DNA of 64,000 nucleotides from Bradyrhizobium sp. SK17. GTDB lineage: Bacteria > Pseudomonadota > Alphaproteobacteria > Rhizobiales > Xanthobacteraceae. The position numbers and the translations under genes were made by a program. Position 1 is the first letter of the stretch. The number at the start of each line of letters is the position of its first letter. A model generated the notes under the pieces. It worked only from the letters and a program-made list of their open reading frames with translations. It had not been told where the DNA came from and did not search any database. Below, piece by piece: positions 56,719-64,000 of the stretch. The stretch is taken from the NCBI RefSeq assembly GCF_002831585.1, contig NZ_CP025113.1, forward strand, positions 3,425,001 through 3,489,000, given 5' to 3'.

Positions 56719-58892
56719 CTAATTGGCCGCGGCTTTCGCCCTCAATTTGTCGTCACGATCAAGAAGGCGCGCTCGATCTGCCAGATAGGCTCTGATCGTC
56801 TCAACCTCGTCCTCCTTGAGCCTGCCGGTCATATTGGGCATGCCCTGGCTCTCCAAAGCCCCTCCCAGGACAATCGCCTTGAACGATTCCTTGTCAGCGA
56901 TCGCAGGGGAGCGACGAAGGTCGGGAACAACACCGAGCGATATCGCCGAGAAACCGTGGCAGAACACACAGTTCCCAAAATTGACAGCACCTTTCTGAAC
57001 CATTTCGTCCGTGAATTGGTCCTTGGGTACGACTGTCGCCGCCTGGAGTTTGGTTTGCCGGACGGGAAGAGTGGCGGACCCGTTGAGCTTGAAGACCAGT
57101 ATCTGGCCCTGACCGGTCTTGACGCCATCGATGTACGGCACGTTCAATCCGTTGGCACCACCAAAGCCAGTTAGGATGGCAACATACTGCTCGCCATCGA
57201 GCTCGTAGCTCATCGCTCCGGCGACTACACCGTTATTGGTTTTGTACTGCCATACCTCCAAGCCGTTATCGGCGCGGTAGGCATGGAAGACTCCGTCGGG
57301 TGTGCCTTGGAAGACGAGGCCGCCCGCGGTCGACAGGATGCCCCCAGCACCGACCGTTGGATGTTGCACACGCCAGACCTCCTTCTGTTTGACCGGGTCC
57401 CAGGCGACGAGCGCACCCTTGGTCCATTGCGAGAGCTGGATACGATCCGGTTCATTCTGCGGACCCAGATTCGTAGGCAGGGTCGAACCATCGGCCAGAT
57501 TCCAGATGCCATGTCCGGGCCGATACACAAAGTTCGGATCGGTTTTGTACCCGAGCGGTATCTCCTGGATCGGGAGGTAAACGAGTTGAGTCTTCGGGCT
57601 AAACGACATCGGATGCCAATTGTGAGATCCGAAGGCCGCAGGCTCTGCCATGAAGTCGAGGCCACTCTCGCTGTAGCGCGCTTCGGGATACTCAATGGGA
57701 CGGCCCGTATCCAGGTCGATTCCAGCAGCCCAATTCACTTTCGTGAATGGCTTGGCCGATATCAACTCGCCGTTGGAACGATCGATCACATACAGGAACC
57801 CGTTCTTGGGAGCGTGAATCAGAACCTTTCGGGTCTTGCCCTTAACATTGAGCTCGGCAAGCATGATCGGCTGCACCGCCGTGAAATCCCATTCCTCGCC
57901 AGGCGTTTCCTGGTAGTGCCACTTGTAGATCCCGGTGTCGGCATCAACGGCAACGACCGAAGACAAGAACAGGTTGTCGCCGCGGCCGCCGCCGTTGCCA
58001 TTACGCGCCTTGTGTGCCCAGGGGGATCCGTTGCCGGTGCCGATCAGGAGTTGATTGTTGTCGCGGTCAAAGACAAGGGCGTCCCACGCCGTACCACCGC
58101 CGCCGGTCTTCTTCCACCAACCATCTCCCCAAGTCTCATAGGCCTTCGACATCAGGATTTGGTCTGATGCAGCGTTGTCTGGCTTGTTGTCGGGATTCGG
58201 AGTTGTGTAGAACCGCCAGACCTGCTTGCCTGTTTGCGCATCATAGGCAGTGACGTATCCACGCACGCCTAGTTCGGCCCCCCGTTTCCGATGACAACCT
58301 TGCCGTTGACGATGCGTGGGGCGCCAGTGATTGTGTAGGGGCGATCGACGTCAGTGGTCTGCGTAGACCAGACTTCCTTTCCGGACTTCATGTCGATGGC
58401 GATTAGCCGCCCATCAAGCGCACCTATGTAAACTTTACCATCGTATGCAGCCAGACCACGATTGACGACGTCGCAGCATGCATCCTGACCCTTGCTGCCG
58501 GCTACCTTGGGGTCAAACATCCACAATTGCTTGCCGGCTTTCGCATCATAAGCATAAACCTTGGACCATGCGGTAGATGTGTAGAGCACACCATCAATGA
58601 CGAGCGGCGTCGCCTCCTGGCCGCGGGTCGTATCGAAGTCGCCGTACCAAGCGAGCTTCAGATCCTTGACCGTGTCGACGTTGATCTTATCCAGCTGACT
58701 GAACCGGGTTTCGTCGTAGGTGCCGCCGATGGTCGGCCATTCCTGAGGATGCTTTGCCGCGTCCGCCAACCTCGCATCGTCCAGCTTTGCAGGTGAATTT
58801 GTCTGAGCGAGTGTGGTGTTGGAAAGCGCGGCGGCGAGCAACGCGATTGCGACGCCTTGCAGCCAACATGAACGAATGCGAATTTGGGACAT
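56719..58892 (-). CDS. PQQ- and haem-dependent alcohol dehydrogenase (frameshifted)
   Basis: Two frames (58892-58269 and 58266-56719) form one gene of about 724 codons. The break is at six C on the plus strand (58278-58283, G on the coding strand): the first frame ends NGKVVIGNGGPN-stop, whereas one extra G gives GNGGAELGVRGYVTAYDAQT, the normal family sequence. Signal peptide (about 1-29); eight-bladed propeller with the vicinal disulfide CC in QDACCDVVNRG; GTGNGSPW; catalytic Asp in EEWDFTAVQ. The residue two places after that Asp is Thr, so it is the calcium type and not the lanthanide type, which has Asp there. The C-terminal cytochrome c domain has CVFCH. This makes it a periplasmic quinohaemoprotein (type II) alcohol dehydrogenase. 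Formaldehyde genes and pqqA lie nearby. Confidence 0.88.
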
Positions 58893-59350
58893 TGTTTTCC
58901 TCCCTTTGCCTTTTTTGCGCGCGCTGTGCGGCAGGGCGCGATGTGCTCGTTCTTGAGAGCGGCACTCGACTAAAGGCTAGCATCTCATTCAAGAAATTCT
59001 TGACGGAAATATCCTGTCAACATTCGGGATGTTGTCAGCTTGACCGATCGGGAAAACGTCCGCTTCCTGAAGGGAGCGATTGACCATTGTCCGCTCGCGT
59101 CCACCATTTCCTTGTTGCTTCTCCTCGCAACGCACCGGCTTCCCTACTGGGCTAATCTATTGAGACCTCGCTTGTAGCGCATGGGTTGCATCTCTACCGT
59201 TACGGCGAGCAGCGCAAAGAAATTCGTTTCGGCTGGAATGCAGCATCAACGAGCTGCGGGCGTCGTTCAGTGTGCGCAGAACAGCATGAAGCCGCCGGAT
59301 AAGGCATCACAAGGCGGATCGCTATCTGCCGAGGGAAGGACGAGAGGATC
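58893..59350. other. intergenic stretch between the PQQ dehydrogenase and the next gene
   Basis: No gene supported. The leftward promoter of the alcohol dehydrogenase should lie in 58900-59060, where a gaggaaaacaatgtccc-type context (minus strand) gives its ribosome binding site. The rest shows no recognisable element. Confidence 0.4.
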
Positions 59351-59719
59351 ATGATGACGCGAGTAACGATGTGCGCGCTTCTTGTTGTGATTTCTGCCCA
59401 TGGTGGATTGATACAAGCTCGCGACGATGGTCGCTATGCAAACTCGCCCTTGAAGTCTTGGTTCGAAAACCTCAACAGCGGGCGTGGGCAGTGCTGCGAA
59501 GAGGCCGACGGCCTGGCACTCCAGGATGGAGATTGGGACACGAAGGACGGACACTATCGCGTCTTTGTCGAGGACAAATGGTGGAACGTACCAGACGACG
59601 CGGTCGTCAAGGGCCCCAATCGTGACGGCCGGACAATTGTATGGCCGGTGTACATCTGGAGCTTAGGTGGGCTTGAGGAGCTACAGATTCGTTGCTTCAT
59701 GCCGGGCACTCTGACTTGA
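59351..59719 (+). CDS. small exported protein
   Basis: 122 residues. Signal peptide (VTMCALLVVISAHGGLIQA; cleavage near QARDD). The mature protein has a conserved-looking core SGRGQCCEEADGLALQDGDW followed by GHYRVFVEDKWWNVPDDAVV and GRTIVWP, with three cysteines. It looks like a family of small exported rhizobial proteins without known function. It stands between the alcohol dehydrogenase and the formaldehyde genes but in the opposite direction; a functional link is not shown. Confidence 0.75.
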   Translation: MMTRVTMCALLVVISAHGGLIQARDDGRYANSPLKSWFENLNSGRGQCCEEADGLALQDGDWDTKDGHYRVFVEDKWWNVPDDAVVKGPNRDGRTIVWPVYIWSLGGLEELQIRCFMPGTLT

Positions 59720-60461
59720 GTTGCAGAGACGGGTGGTTAGCGTCGTCCCATAGGCCGGGCAGTCGAGCGAATGAGACGCGCGTTGGCTGCATTGTTCCTA
59801 TGCCTTCCAAGGAACTATTCCCATTTTGGGCTGGCCACTATCTCATTGACCGACTGAGGAATACCGATACGGTCGGTACACTGCGCTTCGCGCGCGGTCT
59901 GTCCATGGTTGAGAAACAGCTCAACCAACAGCTTGAACCATGACGATCGCTCGATCATCAAGTGTTGAGACAATTGTCGTTTGGTGAATTCGAAATACAC
60001 AATTTCTCTCGTGGGATTCGGATCAGAAATCGCGACGAGGCGCTGGCATTTGTTCTGGCGTTGGCTCCCTCCCGCAGGGCTATGCCGCATTGGAGGTCGG
60101 CAGAGGACGCTCTGCGCGCGCCCTCCCGATCGATCAAGGCTGACCGACTTGCCGGAAAGGCATTCGCGATGGCGCTCCGAACGGAGGGGCTGTTGCGTGA
60201 GTAAGCTCCGTGCGGGTTCGGTGCAAAAGACGCGGCCGCACAGTGTCGAGACAACGAAGCCCGTTTGGGCATGTTGTGTCAACCAGATCTGCCGCGCCAC
60301 GCGGCAGATGACGCGCTACATGTCCGGCTTAGGCCGTCAGGTCTGATGATCGAGCAATTTGCCGCGCAACGATCAGCCGGCTTGGAATGCAGCAGACAGA
60401 TTGTCTGCCGCATTTTGTGGTGCTGATGACATGGCCCACTTCGCTAGAGCGGCGTTGCGGC
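59720..60461. other. intergenic stretch without supported gene
   Basis: Several short frames exist on both strands (the longest about 160 codons, minus strand 60300-59815), but none has a ribosome binding site, plausible composition or domain. I regard the stretch as non-coding or decayed sequence. Confidence 0.4.
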
Positions 60462-61025
60462 TCAGGCCGCCTTGGCCTTCGCCACGTGGGTGGCGATCGC
60501 ATCCATCAGCGGCGGCGACAGGCAGTCGTAAGGTTCGAGCCCAAGCTCCTTCAGGCGCGACCTGATCCCGGCCATGTCGGCCGGCTTGACGCCGGATTCG
60601 ATCACCGACGAGACGAAGGCGGCAAAGCCGGGCGCGGCCGAGCCTTGCTCCTGGAACAGCTCGGGATGGATGAAGTCGAGGCCATAGAACGGATGGCCCT
60701 TGTTCTCGATCCGGCCGTACATGTGCGTACCGCAACCGGTGCAGGCGTGGCGCTGGATCACCGCGGCGGCATCCACGATCTTCAGCTTGTCGCCGTTCTC
60801 GAGCACGGTGACGTTCTCGCGCGGGACCACCGCCACCACCGAGAAGGTCGCGCCCGACGGCTTCCAGCACTTGGTGCAGCCGCAGGCGTGATTATGGGCG
60901 ACGTCGCCCTTGATCCCGACCTTGACCTTCTTGTCCGCGCATTTGCAGACCAGCGTGCCGCCGGCAAAGTGGCCGGAGCCCTGCTTGACGCCATTGTCGA
61001 CTGATGGGTGGATATGAACAGTCAT
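60462..61025 (-). CDS. gfa: S-(hydroxymethyl)glutathione synthase
   Basis: 187 residues, standard length for glutathione-dependent formaldehyde-activating enzyme. Zinc-binding cysteine motifs of the GFA fold: [10 protein letters not shown] (C-x-C), [11 protein letters not shown] (C-x-C-x2-C) and [12 protein letters not shown]. It speeds condensation of formaldehyde with glutathione; the adduct is the substrate of the dehydrogenase encoded just upstream. It is 33 bp behind that gene on the same strand, so the two form an operon. Confidence 0.93.
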   Translation of the reverse strand: MTVHIHPSVDNGVKQGSGHFAGGTLVCKCADKKVKVGIKGDVAHNHACGCTKCWKPSGATFSVVAVVPRENVTVLENGDKLKIVDAAAVIQRHACTGCGTHMYGRIENKGHPFYGLDFIHPELFQEQGSAAPGFAAFVSSVIESGVKPADMAGIRSRLKELGLEPYDCLSPPLMDAIATHVAKAKAA

Positions 61026-61058
61026 TGGTCTATCCTCCTGGTGCTTGGTGTTTTGATC

Positions 61059-62168
61059 TCAGAATACGACGACGGAGCGGATCGACTTGCCCTCGTGCAT
61101 CAGGTCGAAGCCCTTGTTGATCTCGTCGAGCTTCAGCACGTGGGTGATCATCGGATCGATCTGGATCTTTCCGCCCATGTACCAGTCGACGATCTTCGGC
61201 ACGTCGGTGCGGCCGCGCGCGCCGCCGAACGCGGTGCCCTTCCAGACCCGGCCGGTGACCAGTTGGAACGGACGGGTCGCGATCTCCTTGCCGGATTCCG
61301 CAACGCCGATCACGACCGAGACGCCCCAGCCGCGATGGCAGGCTTCCAGTGCCTGCCGCATCACATTGGTGTTGCCGGTGCAGTCGAACGTGTAATCGGC
61401 ACCGCCATCGGTGAGCCCGACCAGGTGCTGCACGATGTCGCCGCCAACCTTGGTCGGATTGACGAAATGCGTCATGCCGAACTGCTTGCCCCACGCCTCC
61501 TTGGAGTCGTTGATGTCGACGCCGATGATCTTGTCGGCGCCGACCATCTTGGCGCCCTGGATCACGTTCAGCCCGATGCCGCCGAGACCGAATACGACGA
61601 CGTTGGAGCCCGGCGTCACCTTGGCGGTGTTGACGACCGCGCCGACGCCAGTGGTAACGCCGCAGCCGATGTAGCAGCTCTTGTCGAACGGCGCGTCCTC
61701 ACGAATTTTCGCCACCGCGATCTCCGGCAGCACGGTGAAGTTCGAGAAGGTCGAGCAGCCCATGTAGTGGAACACGGTCTTGCCCTTGTAGCTGAAGCGC
61801 GAGGTGCCGTCCGGCATCACGCCCTTGCCCTGGGTGGCGCGGATCGCGGTGCACAGATTGGTCTTCTGGCTCAGGCAGCTTTTGCACTGGCGGCATTCCG
61901 GCGTGTAGAGCGGGATCACGTGATCGCCCGGCTTCACCGACGTCACGCCGGCACCGACCTCGCGAACGATCCCGGCGCCTTCGTGCCCGAGAATGGCGGG
62001 AAAAATTCCCTCGCTGTCGAAGCCGTCGAGCGTGTAGGCGTCGGTATGGCAGATGCCGGTTGCCTTGATCTCGACCAGGACCTCGCCCGCCTTGGGGCCA
62101 TCCAGGTCCAGCTCGACGATCTCAAGCGGCTTCTTTGCTTGGAACGCGACTGCGGCGCGTGTCTTCAT
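61059..62168 (-). CDS. S-(hydroxymethyl)glutathione dehydrogenase / class III alcohol dehydrogenase
   Basis: 369 residues, the usual size. Catalytic zinc ligands in [12 protein letters not shown] and LGHEGAGIV and a later [10 protein letters not shown]; structural zinc site in [18 protein letters not shown]-binding [13 protein letters not shown] and VDIND. It oxidises S-hydroxymethylglutathione to S-formylglutathione and may also reduce S-nitrosoglutathione. With gfa it forms the cytoplasmic branch that removes formaldehyde made by methanol or other C1 oxidation. S-formylglutathione hydrolase is not in the window. Confidence 0.95.
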   Translation of the reverse strand: MKTRAAVAFQAKKPLEIVELDLDGPKAGEVLVEIKATGICHTDAYTLDGFDSEGIFPAILGHEGAGIVREVGAGVTSVKPGDHVIPLYTPECRQCKSCLSQKTNLCTAIRATQGKGVMPDGTSRFSYKGKTVFHYMGCSTFSNFTVLPEIAVAKIREDAPFDKSCYIGCGVTTGVGAVVNTAKVTPGSNVVVFGLGGIGLNVIQGAKMVGADKIIGVDINDSKEAWGKQFGMTHFVNPTKVGGDIVQHLVGLTDGGADYTFDCTGNTNVMRQALEACHRGWGVSVVIGVAESGKEIATRPFQLVTGRVWKGTAFGGARGRTDVPKIVDWYMGGKIQIDPMITHVLKLDEINKGFDLMHEGKSIRSVVVF

Positions 62169-62615
62169 TCGGTACTCCTGTTGCGTTCTTCAGCACCGCA
62201 AAGTGCGCTCAATCCCCGCATTAGCCTTGTTTTCGTGCGTTCGACGGCTTCGGCTCGTGCTATCGCGGTTGTTCGTTGCTTGCAGTGCATCATTGGCGCA
62301 AGCTGACATTCCTGGGTGTTATTGGCGTACTACGTTCGGAGGCGCGAAACTTGTCCAAGAGCGAAAGCGATTTGCGCCGAAGCGAAACGCAATCGGTTTT
62401 TTGGCCTTGATCTACTCGCCGGTCGCGTGCGCGTGCCGCGTTTGTCATTGCAGGTTGAGGTTCCCCTTGACTGCGCTGAAGCGCGGTCCGAGGATTATCG
62501 GGGAACGACAGCGAACGTGCTGTCCGAGATCCGAGGGTCGCCTTGAGTCGAGATACAGATCGCATCGCGCTCGCGGCAAAGGTTAAGTTGTTCGTATCGA
62601 ATCGGTGGATGTAAG
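62169..62615. other. intergenic stretch between divergent adh-gfa operon and AraC-type gene
   Basis: No gene supported. It should hold the promoters for both directions and probably binding sites of the AraC-type regulator, but I found no repeat clear enough to list. Confidence 0.4.
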
Positions 62616-63554
62616 ATGTTCGACATGGTCAGCTCGCGCAGCACCTCCGGATTTTCGCCGAAGAAGCAGATCCAAGCTTGGTCGGATACGCTGACGGATC
62701 TCTGCGGTCACTTCGATATCGATCCGATGGAGGCATCGTCGTTCGAAGGTCGAATCAACTACGCAACGATCGCCAAGCTGAAGCTCTGCCAGATCGAGGC
62801 AAGCCAGCATCGGCTGGCGCACACCGCTGCGCAGGCAAAGCCGGGCGACCACCCGTACGTCAAAATTCTATTTCAGACTTACGGAGTCTCGCACTTCGAA
62901 CAGAGCGGCCGTCGAATCGAATTGATGCCGGGTGACTGCCTTGCCTACGATGTTTCCTGCCCGCACACGATCATCAGCCCGACGCTGACGCGGCACGAGG
63001 TTGTCATCGTGCCAAAGGATGTGCTCAAGGAACGCGGTTTTCGCCTGGCCAAGATGGCGGCATGCAAGCTCTCTGCGCGTACCGGCGCCGGCCGGATTGC
63101 GCATAGCTTTGTTCATGCGGCCTTCGACGAGGCCGCCAAGCTGTCGCCGAACAACGCGATCTGGGTGGCGGATTCCTTGATTGATCTGTTGTTGTTGCCG
63201 CTTCGAGAATCCGACGCGATGTTCGATTGCGGCGGCCCCGAAGCGATGTATGTCCGGGCCCAGTTGTTCATTCGCGAGAATCTGCGTGACCCGCAGCTTT
63301 CCATCGACAAGATCTCGGCGGCGCTGGGCTGCACCAAGCGCTACTTGCACATGCTTTTCAGCGACAGGGGAATGACTGTCAGCGACTATATCCGGCATGC
63401 CCGTTTGCAGAACTGCCGGCAGGAGTTGGAAACCCAGGCCGGGAAATCCATCACGGACGTTGCGTTCGCGTGGGGATTCTCGAGTTCATCGCACTTCAGT
63501 CGTGTGTTCCGGGAGTACTTTGGAATCGTTCCGTCCTCGATTCACAAATCGTAG
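62616..63554 (+). CDS. AraC-family transcriptional regulator
   Basis: 312 residues. The N-terminal ~200 residues are an AraC-binding-like sensor domain (FQTYGVSHFEQSGRRIELMP, GDCLAYDVSCPHTI), and the C-terminal part has two helix-turn-helix units (LSIDKISAALGCTKRYLHML; ITDVAFAWGFSSSSHFSRVF) plus R-E-Y-F-G-I-V-P. This layout is seen in activators of alcohol or amine oxidation genes such as FeaR- and QhpR-type regulators. It is divergent from the formaldehyde operon and close to pqqA and the PQQ dehydrogenase, so it probably controls some of them. ATG 62616 and 62625 are both possible. Confidence 0.88.
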   Translation: MFDMVSSRSTSGFSPKKQIQAWSDTLTDLCGHFDIDPMEASSFEGRINYATIAKLKLCQIEASQHRLAHTAAQAKPGDHPYVKILFQTYGVSHFEQSGRRIELMPGDCLAYDVSCPHTIISPTLTRHEVVIVPKDVLKERGFRLAKMAACKLSARTGAGRIAHSFVHAAFDEAAKLSPNNAIWVADSLIDLLLLPLRESDAMFDCGGPEAMYVRAQLFIRENLRDPQLSIDKISAALGCTKRYLHMLFSDRGMTVSDYIRHARLQNCRQELETQAGKSITDVAFAWGFSSSSHFSRVFREYFGIVPSSIHKS

Positions 63555-63729
63555 TCTGCCGAATCCGGGGCGCGAGGCGCGCTTTGCAAGCGTGCATTTC
63601 GGCCCGACACAAGGTCGGTGTCGGCTCAGATCCGGTACCTTGCAATTTGCGGCAGCAGCGCTTGTGGCAAGGCCGTCTGCCGCGGCCCGACGCAACAACC
63701 GGTTGGTCGAGCCGGGCAGGTCGTCGCAG

Positions 63730-63810
63730 TTACTTGCCTGCCGCGCAGGCGTACATGTTGATCTCCATGCCCACCGGCACTTCGACAATCTTAGGAGTCT
63801 TCCAGGCCAT
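63730..63810 (-). CDS. pqqA: PQQ precursor peptide
   Basis: A 26-residue gene: ATG 63810 with a gggaga ribosome binding site, stop TAA at 63730-63732. The peptide begins MAWKTPKIVEVPVGMEINMY and ends ACAAGK. The Glu16 and Tyr20 (in VGMEINMY) are the two residues that PqqE cross-links to form pyrroloquinoline quinone, and the E-V-x-V-G-M-E-I-N-x-Y pattern is diagnostic. No pqqB or other pqq gene follows: the next 175 bp are empty and then the AraC-type gene comes from the other side. It is therefore a stand-alone copy near the PQQ-dependent dehydrogenase, as in methylotrophs that carry several pqqA copies. Confidence 0.93.
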   Translation of the reverse strand: MAWKTPKIVEVPVGMEINMYACAAGK

Positions 63811-64000
63811 TGTGTTCTCCCAACTGGGTTGACGCGAATGCCGCGCCGGCGCCGAACGTATGAGTCCGCCGGACACGGCGCAAGTCTTCTGCGGTGAACC
63901 GAACGCCGATCAGACGCTGAGATTTCGCTCTCGGACATGTCGATTTCTCTCTGAGATAAGGCGAGCGCGCGGCATGCCGCCGCTATGCTGCGGCAAGCCG
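63811..64000. other. region upstream of pqqA, to window edge
   Basis: It holds the leftward promoter and leader of pqqA. No coding frame is supported before the window ends. Confidence 0.35.

Noticed and set aside
56719..58892. Lanthanide-dependent (XoxF/ExaF) type for the PQQ dehydrogenase
   Set aside because: The residue two places after the catalytic Asp is Thr (WDFT), not Asp, and a haem c domain is present, which fits the calcium-type quinohaemoprotein.
59815..60300. Minus-strand frame of 161 codons as a gene
   Set aside because: No ribosome binding site, no domain and low-complexity composition; other frames over the same bases look equally good.
60387..62306. Plus-strand frames of 205 and 432 codons opposite gfa and the class III dehydrogenase gene
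   Set aside because: Both minus-strand genes are unmistakable by motif; the plus-strand frames are the usual mirror frames of GC-rich genes.

Overview
The window is GC-rich and reads as a chromosome segment of an alphaproteobacterium of the Bradyrhizobium kind. Pointers to this are the families present (exported DUF4189, DUF4344, DUF4424 and DUF1194 proteins, a BacA/SbmA-type ABC transporter, PqqA, glutathione-dependent formaldehyde oxidation) and the frequent GTG/TTG starts. This is an inference from gene content; no rRNA or intact tRNA is present.

Layout. (1) 0-4.7 kb is a patchwork: the end of a LysR regulator, an RlpA-like protein, a truncated serine-recombinase tail, a nuclease-like fragment, a TPR fragment and a second decayed copy of the recombinase tail. 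(2) 4.7-22.3 kb is a type I secretion locus: a HlyB-type ABC exporter, a HlyD adaptor, a small membrane protein and a giant exported protein of about 4,530 residues built from three classes of internal repeats. Its 5' end appears frameshifted in a run of six G. A ~54-bp direct repeat at 1.77 and 22.71 kb brackets this part. (3) 22.8-35.0 kb is a catabolic cluster: crotonase-fold protein, three-subunit molybdenum hydroxylase, lactonase-like metallo-beta-lactamase protein, SDR and acyl-CoA ligase, then a divergent tandem-HxlR regulator, a solute-binding protein, a 4-hydroxybutyryl-CoA-dehydratase-like protein and a CoxG-like protein. The two plus-strand units share an unusual promoter/operator motif, so they are probably one regulon. 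(4) 35.8-37.8 kb holds an AraC regulator and an NmrA-type protein. (5) 38.2-49.4 kb is a run of predicted exported or membrane-anchored proteins of unknown function, including a four-gene operon with a DUF4344 metallopeptidase. (6) 49.4-55.4 kb has two decayed fragments, then a cobalamin riboswitch followed by a TonB-dependent receptor, a FhuF-type [2Fe-2S] reductase and a BacA/SbmA/Rv1819c-type ABC transporter. (7) 55.4-64.0 kb has a DJ-1 fragment, a DUF1194 protein, a PQQ- and haem-dependent alcohol dehydrogenase (frameshifted), Gfa and glutathione-dependent formaldehyde dehydrogenase, an AraC regulator and an isolated 26-residue pqqA gene: an alcohol-oxidation and formaldehyde-removal module.

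The strongest candidates for new biology are the riboswitch-controlled receptor/FhuF/BacA-like operon (possible corrinoid uptake with reductive release) and the lactonase/CoA-ligase/dehydratase/molybdenum-hydroxylase cluster (possible aerobic breakdown of a lactone or oxygen heterocycle). Two apparent frameshifts, in the giant protein and in the alcohol dehydrogenase, both lie in six-base G runs and both are repaired by one extra G, so base-calling error has to be excluded before a biological reading is given to either.
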